Positions 1 to 12,735 of a stretch of 64,000 nucleotides of DNA are shown piece after piece; positions within the stretch are counted from its first letter, which is position 1; the number at the start of each line of letters is the position of its first letter. The translations under genes and the position numbers were made by a program. The DNA is from Pomacea canaliculata (taxonomy: Eukaryota > Mollusca > Gastropoda > Architaenioglossa > Ampullariidae). Where the stretch lies: assembly GCF_003073045.1 (NCBI RefSeq), contig NC_037598.1, positions 14,918,486-14,982,485 on the forward strand, written 5' to 3'. The notes beneath the pieces are model-generated. The model did no database searches, had not been told where the DNA came from, and saw nothing but the letters and a program-made list of their open reading frames with translations.

Positions 1-589
1 CTTCTGCTGCCTACATCGGGGTGGGAAGGGAGGACTTCGGGCACGTGTCAACGAATCCTTTACGGGTTGGGACAAGTTTCAGTGTGGGTGACCTCTTGAC
101 CGGTCTTGGTGTGAAGAACAGAGTGCTGAACATTGACTGACTCACTCTCAGACATTCAGAAAACTGTGGAAGAGACCTCGGGAAGAGCTCACTCGTGTTT
201 TCTGATTGACTGCTGATGGACTCAGGAGAAACGCCAAGGTAGCCAGCAGTTCTGTTAACTCGTCTTTTTCGTTCTTCAACGAAGGATCAACCGCCGTTGC
301 CAAGGAGCCTCGCAGTGGAAGACGCTCAGCTTTGGGAGGGGGGAAGCGAACTCCATGGTGACAGTGAATGATGTTCAAATTCTTGCTTCTTCAGTATCTT
401 TTATGAGGAGGCAGATGCCCCCTGACCCTTCTGGTCCCTACGGCATTGGCCTCGGTCCACAACCTGGTTTTGACTACTCAAACAGTTCATTCACCTTAAC
501 TCCAAACAATCCCTGCACCTTTCTTGAAAAAGGTCTTCAATGATGGACTTAAGGTGGAGAGCAGAAGATTTAAATATATATATATTACT

Positions 590-720
590 ATTCGTGGATG
601 GGAACGAAAAGTGGTCCTTGACGACACCCATAGCCTGGACTCGAACCACAGGGCCTGCTACCGTGTAGACACCTGGACTATTTCCCCTTCCCTTTACCCC
701 TCCCCCCTGTCATCAAAGAG
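590..720 (-). repeat. tRNA-derived SINE-like fragment
   Basis: On the minus strand the patch contains GGTTCGAGTCC, a perfect RNA polymerase III B box, preceded by an A-box-like ACGGTAGCAGG segment. There is no cloverleaf with a proper acceptor stem, so a SINE head or tRNA relic is likelier than a working tRNA gene. Confidence 0.3.
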
Positions 721-3700
721 TTGTGAAATTCAAGTACATCTCCGGCCTCTGACGGTTTGTGAGTAGAAGTACTGTTGAAATATTTTGAATTCTAACTGGA
801 GCTTGTCTGACACTGATGGTGATGCACATCTGGCTTCACTGCATTTGTTGTTTCGTGACTATTTCTGCTCTAGATTTATTATAACTATTATTATTTGCTT
901 TTCAGAGGCGATTCCATTACTTTTTGACATCGTTGTGTCTCTCGTGCCTAGTACCATCCCCTCTCTGGACTGGTCTTCAAGTCGTGTAACGGATACAAAG
1001 CTTGTCCAATAGCAGTGTTCACACAACAACTGTCGGTTTGTTGTTCACATGGTGGTTGAACAAGTCAGTTGACCAATGTCTTTACTACATTGTCATTCGG
1101 TGATAACCGGAATTTAGTTTTATTTTTGTTGACAATGCAGATAAGCATGTGTGTTATTGTGTCCAAGAAAACGGATTTTTTTACAATCATGTATGAGAGT
1201 TGTATGCTTTTTTTGAAAATAATTAAACATCGATTGAGAAATAATTTAAGCTTGGTTTTCAGATGTCTATGTATATAAGTCACAGCAACTTTGAAAAAAA
1301 ATGAGGTTGTGATTATTATGCGGTATGCTATGTGCCTCTCAAATCCCAGAAAGTACTAATACAAAGAAACCTGATTGTCCGTCAATGAAAGAAAATGTGA
1401 ATAAACTTATTTCTCTGCAAAAGAAAAAACTTCAGAAACGATGTTTGAAATAAAATTGGAGGCGTATAGCAAAGTCGTTATCATATTTCGCAAACTTTAT
1501 TAAGGAAATAAACTTTTTGAGCGCCGTTGTCTAAACATTTTCTTTTGCATTTACCATGCCTACAGCTTTAAGGCTCTGCCAACTTTTCGTTTGTTTGTTT
1601 GTTTGTTTGTTTTACTTATTGTAAAGATTGGAAAAAAAAAACGTTGTGACCTCATTTCAAGAGATGTTCCTAGGTTTTAATTACTAATGTGTAATCTTTC
1701 ATTTCTGTAATCAGTTCAGTATTGTTTAATAGATAATTTATTGATCTCTCACAAACATGTTTTAATGGACGTGTCAGTTAAGTGCAAACGTGTCTTCTGT
1801 TGTGATGCGTGTGTGTTTGTGTGTGGTTATGCATATGTGTGTGTGCGTGTGTACACGTAGTTCTTGACCATCATTAACGAGTCTTCCATGGTCTATTTTC
1901 AAGTAAAAGAAACTTTGGTCTGCTAACAATTCAAATTGAAAGGATAGCACTGCCGAATGCTTTAGTGACTTTTTCTTTCATGCTTCATGCTTTTTTTTCC
2001 TTCTTCCTTCCAAGTGCGAGACCGGAATATATTTGCACTTCCAAAGCTGTTGCCAGAATCAGTTCTGTCAAACCCTGTAACACTAGACACCTAATCAAAG
2101 AAACTCTTTGCAGACATTGTCCTCTCACATCGTGACTGATGCTGTTTTGTTATCTAATCGGAGATGATGAATAACATCCACGAGGCTAGGAAGTCGGAGA
2201 GGGAAGCAGAAGGAGCCAACCTCCTCGACTGACTGAAATGACTGTTCAGTTCCAGTCTGGCCAAACCTGGCATATTATGGACGATGTAAGACAACATGAG
2301 AGGACGGACACTGATAAAATAAACACCATTCCTTCGCCATAGCTTACAAAGTATTTCAAAGTGGATCCCCGAGGTTTGAAGACGGAAGGTCTGTGAGTTT
2401 GTAAGATAGAATCAGAACAAATCAATGTAAAATGAACAGGGAATTGCTAGCTAAAGGCATGGTTTTTAAATAATACATTAATAATAATAATATTATTATT
2501 GTTATTGAATATTTGTTGAAAAGTATCAGAGTACAATCAACAAGTCCCGCCACTTGAAGGATGTGATTCACAGGTTTCACCCTCTCCTTCCAAACAGAGG
2601 CCGACATTTGCAAGAAACCCCGAGGGTAACTTGTTGGATGTTCCGGATGTACACCCTTTCTCTTAAAATGTTTTTGTCTGTCATTCTAGAGAACGAATAA
2701 ATTCAGTCAAAAAAGTTTTTACAGCTGCCGTCCCTCTGCTAACACATATATCACGAGCATATGAAAAGCATGAATTTTATTTGTTATTTTTTATTATTTT
2801 TATTAAGTTAATTGGTCAATATAAAGACTCTTGCCATGTTTTTATCATGAAAACAATGCTTCTCTGTTCAGTTGCTTTAGTGTCTGTTCACCTGTCCTTC
2901 TCAAATACGAAATAATAACTTTTTCACAATTTTATGTTCTGACTGTGATTGACAGAAATGGTACCAAAGTCATTGCAATGTTAGTTCTACCTCAAAGCCT
3001 CTATGCAAATCATATAATAATGCAGTGCCATGGTGTAATAATTGTCTATGCTGCACAGAGTATAAAAGATCTTCTCTCATCACCGTCCTCTCTATCTCTA
3101 TCACTTACTCTTTTCTCTCTATATATATTTATATAATTTTGCAAAAATATATTATCCATGAAAAGATTGACGCCCTGTTGTATGTGCTTGAGTTTATTGC
3201 TCTTGTCCTAAAGCTTGGCTTGAAGATCAAGCGGAGCTTATTATTTAATGAAGGATTAAACTCCTGAGTAGCACAAAGTATACTAGTAGACATACATTTT
3301 CAAACGGTCTGTGAACAGCCAACACCAATATACATTCACAATACACATTCACACATTCATATATACATTCACACATATAAGCCCTCCGACATGGAGATCG
3401 ACACAATGAAGACGGTCCAGACCATGAGGTCGCTTTGGGATATAATTGTTCCCACATTTGTTTCTTTGCTGCAACATTGTTTGTTTACCTGCCCTTCATT
3501 GACATCGCTCTTTTGATCTCTTTGTTCACATGTCGATGTTTGAAGGTTTATATGGCTTCTGTAGTCATGAGCTAGACTTTCGTTTGAAAGCAGATTTTTT
3601 ACAGGAGTTGGTCTTCAAGCTGTAAGTATTACAGCTGACCTGTTTGTGTTTATGTTTCTCCATCTTTCTCTCTGACCTAACCTATTCTTGCTCTTTCTTT

Positions 3701-4124
3701 CCATCTATCCCTATGTTTGTCATTCTGCCTGCTTTTCTTTGTTTTGTTTTGGAGGTTCTTTTTGGGGGAAAACATTGTTGTTGTTGTTTTCTCGCCATTT
3801 CCGCTTCAGTTTTTTTCAATTATCATTGATCCCACACACACACACACACACACACACACTTAAGTCCTGCTTCCTGACTGTGTGTTTTATTTAAAGATTC
3901 ACTTAAACATGAAGTTATACAAGCTGGATTTTATCTTGAGCTTGTAGCACGTGATTCAGTCTATCAGACGAGGACGCAGACCGTTGGCTAGAGGTTGGAC
4001 GGAAGCAAGAGTTACAAAATCAACATAAAATACAACCCTAATGTACAGATGTTTCAGCTGTCACTATGGCGACCTGTCGTCTGCTAGACTTTTACCACCC
4101 CGATGTCCAGCGAGGGTCTGGGTA

Positions 4125-4178
4125 TGACGTCAGCAGAACCGAGAGCGCGGCTCCAGCGGTTGCTTGGTGGTGACGTCA
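4125..4178. promoter_or_regulatory. Pair of full CRE palindromes
   Basis: TGACGTCA occurs at 4125-4132 and again at 4171-4178, 46 bp apart start to start, in a locally GC-richer patch. This is the consensus for CREB/ATF-type bZIP dimers. An AATAAA lies about 110 bp downstream, and no obvious coding exon is attached. It could be the promoter of an unrecognised short or noncoding transcript. Confidence 0.3.
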
Positions 4179-7100
4179 CTGAGAGACAGTTTCAGCCTGA
4201 GAGTAGCTCACTGCTTGTGTTATTATTACTTTTTGCATCGTGTACATTATTTGAACATAGATGTAGATGTGGCATCAGAAGACAAATAAAGGGAGCTGCA
4301 CAACTGACCTCGTCATTGACAAATGTTGCTCAGTGAGGATGGTGCGATTCTCGTGTACTGTCTGTGAGGATATGCTATGATGAAGTGCGTCGGGGGCTGA
4401 GAGGTGGGTGGCTAGAGTTGAAGGAAGATGCTAGATTTGAAATTAAAGAATGTTCCCTTTATTCGGGATGCCAGTCACTGTATTTTGATGGCATGCATAT
4501 AGCTTCTACCCACCCCACCACAAATGTGACAAGTGGTTGGCAGGTTTGTCTCCCTGCATCAGACAGATCAGGGTTTGGTCTGTAGTTGAAAGCTTTGTTG
4601 AAATCTGTAGGACAGAGGAACATTCATTCTCTGCAAGTCTGCACGAAAAATGGTTACTGTATTTGGCTACCTGCGTTTAACAAGAAGTCAACAAAAATGA
4701 TGATGATGATCATAACATTTTCGTTGCCTAAATACTGACCGATGAGAGAGAAAGACGAGAAGGAAAGACAAAGTGAAGGAGAGAGACACACGACGATATT
4801 AAAGAATAGGAGAAACACAGCAGAGTGAACATTTTTGTTGATCTAAATGTTGACATTCCTCACAATAAAAATTTAATTGTATGTACACAAAACTGAAATC
4901 GAAAAGAGAAAATTCGGGGGCATGAAAAGATCTGTAGATATTTGTACGGCATTGTATATTAATAAACATTTTAAACCCTCTCAGATAACCAGACATTCAT
5001 ACAGTAAACGTGACCTGAACATGAATACATGAACTTAAAACTAAGACCTCACTTCGAATAGTTTAACATTTTTGTCGACAGTCACATAAAGATAGAAGCA
5101 TTTATTAAATTTCCAAGCGGAAAAGATATCGAAGTTGTTGTATTCCTCATCTATTCAGACAGAATACAGTAGGAAATGCATCGACTAAGACAAAGAGATA
5201 GATGTTAAGTCAACTCCCAGGTAAAGTTCAGTCAGGTTCGGCAAGGCTCGAAAACTGCACACAAACAGCAACAATCATGGACAAGGTGATGTTGACAGTA
5301 GGAAAGGAAAGCTTCCATTGATGATGAAATCAGAAAAGAAGAACAAAGAGATGGTAGCATCATTTATGGAGTCAGCATGAAACTAAATGCAATGGTCCTG
5401 CCGATGGCTCGATCGGTATAAGTCAAAAGACAAGGTTCCCCCCTCGTGTTGAAATGTGCAAAAACAAATAAAATATTCTGCAGACACTAAAATTATCATC
5501 AAAACGAAGACCACTCCATTCTCGACGGTAGCTCATTATAATAAAGTCTCGTTGTTGTTGCTCGGGAGAGAGGGGACCCATAGAGAGGAAGAGAGTGGGT
5601 TTGGTGGGAGCACAAGATGCATGCGTTTAGCAGAAGAAGGGAAAGGGAAGGAACTGCTAGGAGAGTCAAATATTACGTCAATACACGGTTGTTTCCCTTA
5701 GTCTAGCAAACAGTAACTAGACCTTTAGAGCCGCACTTTCTCTCGCCCCTAAGCCCTATATATATATAGTACAATTAGTGCAAACCACATGTTAATGGTT
5801 TATTTCTTTCTCTAGTTTTTAAATCACTGTAAGGACGGTGTACTATAACTGTTATCCATAAAGTAAATTGATAATATTGGAGGGGAGGTTGTATGAGAGA
5901 GAGAAAATGGAGGGAATTGAGGAACTGGGGTGCGTGACAGAGTTTCAGAGTATGGACAACCAGAGAAAAGAAAAAAAGCGACTCGGAACGAGTGATCGAG
6001 GGAGGGCATGGTACTACAGCAGTTTGTGTCGCCCCCTTCATTTAAAAAAGGTGATGAAAACTTGTAAAACTTGCTTATTGAGGGTTGAGGTGAAAGCTAA
6101 GATCAAAGGAGAATATCTGATATTGAAAAGGGAGAAAACTTCAAAGTTTAGGCAACAGATGGTACCAATGATACAACGGAGAAGGAATGATCACCATGAC
6201 AACCGCGATTTCATTGTTTAGAAAGTTCGCCTCAGTCTAGGAGTGGAGAGAACAAGGAGTGCAGAATGTTCACACAGGTCATCAGGTACTGAACCTTGTT
6301 CTGCAGCCTCACTATAGTTCATCCTTTTAATTATTTCTGGGACAAAGGGCAACGAAGCTGCGGAGTGACTGTTTGAAAACGTTCGGTGTGAAACGTCCTC
6401 ACACGTCGGTCATTAGGACATCTCTGGGCGACATTGTTGCTTCCTCTCACTTTTGTAAACACACTGTTGTCGCCCAAACACTCCTGTTTCTTCTTTCTCT
6501 CTCCCAGTCTTCTCGCCCTTTATTTACACACAGGGAGAGGTCGTGTGAGGACCTCCGTGCTCAACAGTTGCACAGGGGGATAACGAGCTCAAAGTGCAGG
6601 TCTGTTGATGCGGAAACAAAGCTATGCCCGACATTAAAATGAATGAAATGTAGATAAATTGGATGAGAGTTTCCAGCTATAAATGGATTTTTATTAGACT
6701 AGAAATAGAATCACACACACACACACACATAAACACAGAGTTACTATTTTGACATACAGTTCAGCAGTCTGCTGGGTACTGAGCTAAAACACAGAAGTTT
6801 GTTGTGTCTCACAGATTTTCCTACCTTGACACTTCTGCTCGTGAATTTAAAGCAGACACCAAACCCTCACAGACTTTGGGCGGCAAACTTTCCTCGGTTT
6901 GTTGCAGATGAACTGGCTCATCACTGCGCCGTTAGTCTCCCGTTAGAAGTGTGAATCATCACAGCTCTCTCACACATATAATTTCTTTCGACACCCGAGC
7001 CTACCTGTACTACACCCATCACAGCTGTCACACAGGTGACCCCCCAGTCCAGCTGTCACAATACTGACCTTTGTCCTCTCACCACCCCAGGTTCTGCAAA

Positions 7101-8068
7101 GACCGAATCCTTTGGTCTTAGTTCTATACTAACTGTTTAAACTTCATTAAAGTTTGTGAGATTTCCGCTTAGAACATGAAATGGTATCGATATATTTTAT
7201 AGGTGAATGTTGCACCACATGGAGGTACAGCTGGAAAACAGCTGGATCCAGAAACTCTGCTTGTCCGACTTTCTGATGTGAATGTACCCCTTCCTTTTGC
7301 TTTCCTTTTCCTGTGTCTGCAATACGAAGAAGAGGTACTTCTTTATCGGATTCATGTGTTCCTTGGTCATATTGTACCTCTTAGCATCTCTTCATGTTTG
7401 CAAGTCGTTACGGGAACACCATCAGCGCTGATGAGAAGACTCGAATTAAAAGCGAAGAAGTTGACAGGGTCAAGAGATCTTTTCCTTTCCTACAGCCTTT
7501 TGCAAGACTAGCAATTCCCATTACTTGTTTAATCCGAACGGCAGCTCTTTATACACACCCTGTTGACGACCAAGCACGTAGTAACCGACATACCCGAGAT
7601 TTGCGATGGTCAAAGACCAAAGGTCACAAGGCCAGCGGACACCTGAAGCTGGAGGCAGGTGTTCAACACGGAGATTTAAAAACTTAAAAACCTCTCTCCT
7701 CCCCATCCACGGATAATGGCGGCGTGCACCAGCTCTACGCTACCCCGTGTCAAGGTTTGCTTGCAAAGACGGGTGTCGATGTGTATCTACCGACAATTAA
7801 ATCCAGAGTCAACATGGCCGCCAGAGAAGCGCAGAACAGAAGCACCTGCCAGCGCCTCCCATCAGCATCCCCCGGGTTTCCACGTCCGGCGTTCAGCCAA
7901 TAAAAAGCGATCCTCAGAGCACAGAACACCCGGTACCCGTCACAAAAAGCGAGGTGAACGAGTGGAGCGAACACTAAATACAGCGAGGCACGTGTCAAAA
8001 GGCTTTTGTGTACCTGTCCGATTTCGAAACACGAAAGCGTCTCCGTATTCTGTGTCGCTGAGGGAGGC

Positions 8069-8075
8069 TATAAAA
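8069..8075 (+). promoter_or_regulatory. TATA box of chitin-binding gene A
   Basis: TATAAAA lies about 157 bp upstream of the chosen ATG, with a possible initiator about 30 bp downstream near 8098-8105. An upstream CCAAT occurs at 7897-7901. The position of the TATA box argues that the long open frame running upstream from 8226 to 7716 is not translated. Confidence 0.65.
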
Positions 8076-8225
8076 CTCTGGGCCAGGAGGAGTCTGCGCA
8101 GTTTTCGGAGGACACTTTGTGTGTGTGACAGGAAGCTGTTGTGCACGAGAGGAAGAGGACATTGTCTTGGACGGAGCCTCGCTCCTTCACCTGTACAGGC
8201 GTTGGACGTCGATCGGGCAATCACC

Positions 8226-8307
8226 ATGGAGATTGGGGAGCTGCGATGGCTTCTGGTTCTGGTTGTAGTGGCCATGACAGTGACGGGCTCCAGGGGACAG
8301 ACTCAAG
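8226..8307 (+). CDS. Gene A exon 1: signal peptide
   Basis: Twenty-seven codons plus one base, ending CAAG|GTGGGA. It carries the N-terminal hydrophobic leader. Genes B and C differ in placing the leader and first CBM14 domain in one exon. Confidence 0.85.
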
Positions 8308-9598
8308 GTGGGAGACATTGTCAAACACTTGAACGTGTGCGTGAGTGAGTGAGTATGTATGTAGGTGTACTGTGTCCCCAATACCTGCAAGTTTGTAGGA
8401 GTCTTGGTACTGATTTGTACTGATGTACGAAAACATCCTTCTTCTGAGAGGACACAGAAAGCGTATCTTGCCAACTTCAAGAAGTTTTAAAAAAAAAAAA
8501 AATTCAGGTCACTTAGAAGTTGACTATTTCGATGAAGGCAAGAACCTGACCTAGGGCTAATAATGCTGTAGCAAATAGTTTGGCCAGGATTGACAGTGTG
8601 GGGAGGGGAAATGGTGTTGTACTAGGTTATTTCACAGGAAAGCATCTGGCTTTGTAAGTAGGTGTCATGTGCAGAGAAAGAACAGTGCCTGAGACGAGAT
8701 CTGAACCCAGGACATCCAGTCTTAACTATGCCAGGATAGACAAAGACTCTGTGGTGTAGGAACCAAGGGGGAAAGGGGAAGGGGCAGTCACCTCCTCAAA
8801 AGAGCTACCGAGGGGAAAAGGACATGATCGTCGTTCACTAGCTGCACGGAGTTTGCCTCCCTCCTCTCTAAAGTCTCCGCCACTGAGACTTTGACACAGA
8901 GATGACTTGGGGTCTGTGATGACACTGGAGTCAATGCAGGTGTCACTAACTGGTTGGAAGTTACTTATTGTGTAGAGGTGCTGCCATCTGCTACTTTGGA
9001 ATTGTAGAGCTGTAAAATTTTAAAGAAAAACTATATATATTGCAGTCTCAGTTAACATTGTTTAATTAGGATAGCAAGAAGATCGAGATAGAGCAATCAG
9101 ATGTACCTTCCTCCATTCTCGATGGCTTTAAATGTTGACCCACGTGACTAACCCACGATACACTTTATTCTCATCAGATATCGCGAACCAGGCATGTCAG
9201 AACTCCTCGTATCTCATCTTCGCTGACCGGGATGACTGCACCAAGTACTACAGATGCGACCTCCCCGCCCCCTACAGGCCTCCTGCCCCATCGACGAGGT
9301 GTTCGACGACGTTCGCCTGGAGTGCAGGAAGGGGGCTGTGTGCGGTCAGCGGCCGGTCACCGGTCGTCAGCTCAGCCCCCCCGCCGCCGTGGTGACGTCA
9401 TGCCTCCAGAGCGCCACGCGCCAGACGGCGGACCCTCAGTCCTGCAAGAACTACTACATCTGCCCTAACGGGACTCTGGCCCTGCTGTCGTGTCCGGAGT
9501 TCACTCTCTTTGATGTCGTCTCTAACCGCTGTATACCTTTCACCGGGGTGGACTGCCAAGCCAGACCAGGTATGCTACAAAAATTGGATATGCGCTTA

Positions 9599-9640
<42 letters not shown>

Positions 9641-10402
9641 GTGATGAAAAATTATTGAATTGCAAAAATCTTTGTCTTTTGTCCGCTAGTTACCTACAGC
9701 GCCGACCAGCTCAGTCAGGTGTGTAGTGCCAACCCCTTCCTGCTCATCCCCAGCTCCCAGACCTGCAACTCCTACTACAACTGTTCTCGCCGCACTGAGA
9801 GTGGCTCACCGGCCTACTACCAGGAGTGCCCGTACCTTCAGCTCTTCGACGTGAACTCCAGGAGGTGTCTCCCCTACAGCATGGTCACGTGTGGCACACG
9901 GGGCGCACTCAAATACAGATGTAACAATGCTTTCTTCTTTTTACGTGTCTGTATGTGTGTGTTTGTGTGTGTGTGTGTGTCTGTATGTGTGTGTGACGTT
10001 TATGTCGCTGATGACTTTAGCAGATGACCAGAGATGCACAGGAGACTTAGTGACGTGCATTAGACGTAGTGACGGTTTGGTGACGTGTGTATGACCTACG
10101 TGACGTGCAGGTGGCTTTGTTTCAGGTCAACTGTCTCTAGCGAGTGTGGCACGTCACACTGCGCGCCCTGCACCGCCGTCACACCCGACTGCCGCAACCT
10201 GCCCAACGGCAAGCAACCGTTCAACAAGGGTCAGTACCGCCCCCGCTACGCCATGTGTCAGGACGGATGGACGGTCGACGTGCTGGACTGTCAGCCAGAT
10301 GCCCAGCGGAACCTCCCCCGCCTCTTCGACCCGAACAGTCTTGACTGCGTGTCCGTGCAGGTGGTGCCCAGACGGTTCGGGGGGCTGGCTGCTGATGGCT
10401 AA
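8226..10402 (+). CDS. Secreted chitin-binding (CBM14/peritrophin-A) protein A, four exons
   Basis: Probable secreted chitin-binding protein of about 332 aa. Exons are 8226-8307, 9178-9569, 9690-9920 and 10111-10402. Exon 1 encodes a signal peptide (hydrophobic WLLVLVVVAMTV) from an ATG in good context (CACCATGG) 157 bp below a TATA box. Exon 2 encodes two CBM14 domains and exon 3 one, each with six cysteines and the family's C-x5-C aromatic core (CTKYYRC, CKNYYIC, CNSYYNC). Exon 4 encodes a divergent Cys module (C-x4-C-x2-C-x6-C-x21-C-x10-C) shared with genes B and C. All introns interrupt codons after base 1, as expected of shuffled extracellular modules. The frame breaks twice: in a C run at 9268-9272 and near 10140; one base added at each restores the domains. 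CBM14 proteins bind chitin in peritrophic matrices, cuticle and molluscan shell matrix; the tissue here is unknown. Confidence 0.9.
8640..8765 (-). repeat. tRNA-derived SINE-like element in intron 1 of gene A
   Basis: The minus strand reads a B-box-like GGGTTCAGATCTC preceded by a TGGCATAGTTAAG A-box-like stretch, followed by a non-tRNA body. The arrangement matches similar patches near 30.2, 30.5, 40.3, 54.7 and 61.7 kb. No target-site duplication was resolved. Confidence 0.35.
9178..9569 (+). CDS. Gene A exon 2: two CBM14 domains
   Basis: Acceptor TCTCATCAG, donor CAG|GTATGC. The first domain spans the cysteines from ACQNSSYL to RKGAVC, the second those from SCLQS to GVDC. The 392-bp length needs one extra base in the 9268-9272 C run to keep both domains in one frame. 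Confidence 0.85.
9600..9640. repeat. TCTG tetranucleotide repeat in gene A intron 2
   Basis: About ten TCTG/TGTC units fill a third of this 120-bp intron. Confidence 0.95.
9690..9920 (+). CDS. Gene A exon 3: third CBM14 domain
   Basis: Acceptor GTCCGCTAG, donor AGAT|GTAACA. It holds a complete six-cysteine domain with CNSYYNC and LQLFDVNSRRC. The exon ends with T of a TGT cysteine codon completed by the next exon, the same junction used in genes B and C. Confidence 0.85.
10111..10402 (+). CDS. Gene A exon 4: C-terminal Cys module
   Basis: The acceptor is either 10110 (GTGCAG, matching the GTGGCT start of the gene B exon) or 10125 (TTTCAG); the two differ by 15 bp and keep the same frame. 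One base is missing near 10140 relative to the conserved ECGTSHC motif. The module then reads C-AP-C, DCRNLPNG, AMC, LDC, LFDPNSLDC and stops at TAA 10400-10402. Confidence 0.75.
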
Positions 10403-10644
10403 CGGCCACGACCTGAACATCAACACCCTCCGACATAGAACTGAACACCCCACCTCCCATCGAGATATAGAAAGGCTATGACGTCAGTAACCTAAATTTT
10501 AAAAATATTAACATTTCCAAAAGCATATCTAACAATATTAAGAAATCCAGCAACATAGAAAACAACTGGACATGCAGTAGGAATAAGAAACTACTCTCGT
10601 GGGGACATAAACAGCAGATGCCAAGTCAAGACACAGTGTCCAGT

Positions 10645-10650
10645 AATAAA
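10645..10650 (+). terminator. Polyadenylation signal, gene A
   Basis: AATAAA about 245 bp after the stop codon, in AT-rich sequence without further open frames. Confidence 0.6.
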
Positions 10651-11883
10651 ACATGATATTCAGAAAAAAGGAAAATAACAAAGAGGAAAGCGATAAACTT
10701 GCATCTCAATGCAATAATCTCCAGAAAATATGAGATAAATAGAAATAAGACCCTGTATCTACTAGAAGTCATTTTGAGGATATACAAGTTAAAAACAAAG
10801 TTAGAGCAACTAAACTTTAAAACTCAACGGAGAAGAATTAACTCTGACTTTCAGTTGCCTGGCAACTCAAGGCACCGACAATGGTTTTTTCCTATTTTTA
10901 TATTACTAATACATAATATTTTATTACCCTGACAATATTTATAGTATTTAGTATTATACTCGTATACATGTATCTGTATCAGCGTGTAAACATTGGTGTG
11001 GAGTTTTTAATTTTGTTGTTACAAAGTGACTATGTCACATGTTCTGGCAGCCATTTTGCAACGTTCAACTAGAGAACAGTCTCTGTAGAGAACTAAGAAG
11101 TATATGAAACATTGAGAAGTGGGATATAAGATCATTTGTCTTCATAGCATTGAAAAAGCGATTTTTGTTTTGTTTTTGTTTATTGTTTATGTTTTTTGTT
11201 GTTTTTGTTTTTGTGGGCTGTTTTGTTTGCTTGGTTTTTTTTGTTTTTGTTTTGTTTTTGTTTTGTTTTTTTTTTTGGCAAAGCACTGAAGAATATGTTC
11301 TAATTTCGGAAAACTTTCCCAACCTGATTTTGAAACACATTGCCATACATTTCTTCTGTCAGTCAGTGTGACCTCGATCACTAGATGCTAAAAGTAACCC
11401 ATGAGGAGTAAAAAATAATCTTTACCTTCTGATGAGAGGGATTCTAAATACGAGCAGAAGGTCTCGTGAATCCTGCGGGTCCTCGTGCTCTATCGAAAAA
11501 CTCCAGCGCAACTAGAAGTTAACAGGTTAAAGCAAGATGCATGAAGTTTAAATTACAGTAAGTCCCATGTCATACTGGTTAAGAGTGTGTCTGTCTCTCA
11601 TTTATACTCCTAACAGACTTCCTGTTGAGATCTCTGAGAAAAAGTTGAACGTTGCAAAAAGCATCCTGGGGAGACGACTCTTGTGGTAACCATGACGACT
11701 CTGTGATAATGATGTTATGATGTGTAGAGAGGTGAGGATCAAGGACAATGGCATTTTCTGTTCATTATTATCATCATCATCATCGCTGCTTAAATGGAGA
11801 CACATTTTAAATATAACCAGCTAATAGCATATCCGTCTTCTTTTTGTGTGTGTGCGCGTGTGCGTGCGAATCTGTGCGTGCGC

Positions 11884-11884
<1 letters not shown>

Positions 11885-11956
<72 letters not shown>
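11885..11956. repeat. TCTG microsatellite
   Basis: About 18 uninterrupted TCTG units flanked by GT/GC-rich sequence. Confidence 0.95.
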
Positions 11957-11957
<1 letters not shown>

Positions 11958-12555
11958 GTACGCGTGCGTTTAAAAACGAGCACTCTGATTATCAAAACTA
12001 ATGCCCCCAATAAATCGCCTAGCTTAAAAACATTTCAAGGAAGTCCTTGATTCACTATCAAGATTTATGATAACATTTCGTATCAATCAATCACACTTCT
12101 GTTCTACAGGAAGTCCGGCTGTTTGTCATGACAATGATATTGCCTAGTTTTCACATCAAATATGCTACCACGTCAGTAGGAGAAGTTGACTTTCATCACT
12201 GATGCTGTTCTTCTTAACTTGACTTTGCCTGTGGAAAAGTGCTTATCCATCTATTCTCCTGTTTTTCTTCTTTGGAGTGGTCTGCACGGCCCACTCAGTG
12301 TTATCTCTGTAGTGTCAAAGTGCACTGGGAGGATCAACGATGAACGCCCCAAGTCTAAACTAGCCCTCGTGACGTAGCGAAACGTCACACATGCACCCAG
12401 GGTGGAGCACAGGAAAGGCTTTCAACTGCAGCTCCGAGGCTTCACAGTACACTCGGGTCATCTTCTCATTATTCATCCTGACATCGCGCCAAAAATAAAG
12501 TTAGATAACTGAGCAGTGAAAACATGCGAAACAAAATTCTATGTATGTATGCATT

Positions 12556-12735
12556 GTATACACACACCTACATACCTGCACCACACACATACCTACACAC
12601 ACACCCTACACAGACTCTCTCAACACACACCTACATACCTGCACACACACACACATACCTACACTCTCTCTCTCTCACACACACACACTACATACCTGCA
12701 CACACACACACCTACACAGTCTCTCTCTCTCTCAC
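12556..12735. repeat. CA/CT compound low-complexity tract
   Basis: Alternating CACACA, ACCTACATACCTGCA and CTCTCT blocks, with the CCTACATACCTGCA segment repeated imperfectly about three times. Confidence 0.8.

Larger units (their letters stand above)
1..7700. other. Intergenic region upstream of chitin-binding gene A
   Basis: I recognise no gene here: open frames are all short (117 codons or fewer) and lack family motifs. It holds a GTTT repeat (about 1588-1613), a GT-rich patch (1801-1853), CA repeats (3832-3859 and 6712-6729), an ATTCACA-type patch (about 3300-3380), several AATAAA-like motifs at 1400-1510 that could belong to a 3' UTR, a tRNA-like patch near 590-720, and two TGACGTCA palindromes at 4125-4132 and 4171-4178. 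Exons too short to recognise cannot be excluded. Confidence 0.5.

Noticed and set aside
7716..8348. A 210-codon plus-strand frame ending in the signal peptide of gene A
   Set aside because: It runs through the TATA box and the presumed transcription start. Its upstream part is Arg/Ser-rich with no motif, while the internal ATG at 8226 has good context and directly precedes the leader.
11807..12050. Frames of repeated TDRQ or LSVC on the two strands
   Set aside because: Products of the TCTG microsatellite.
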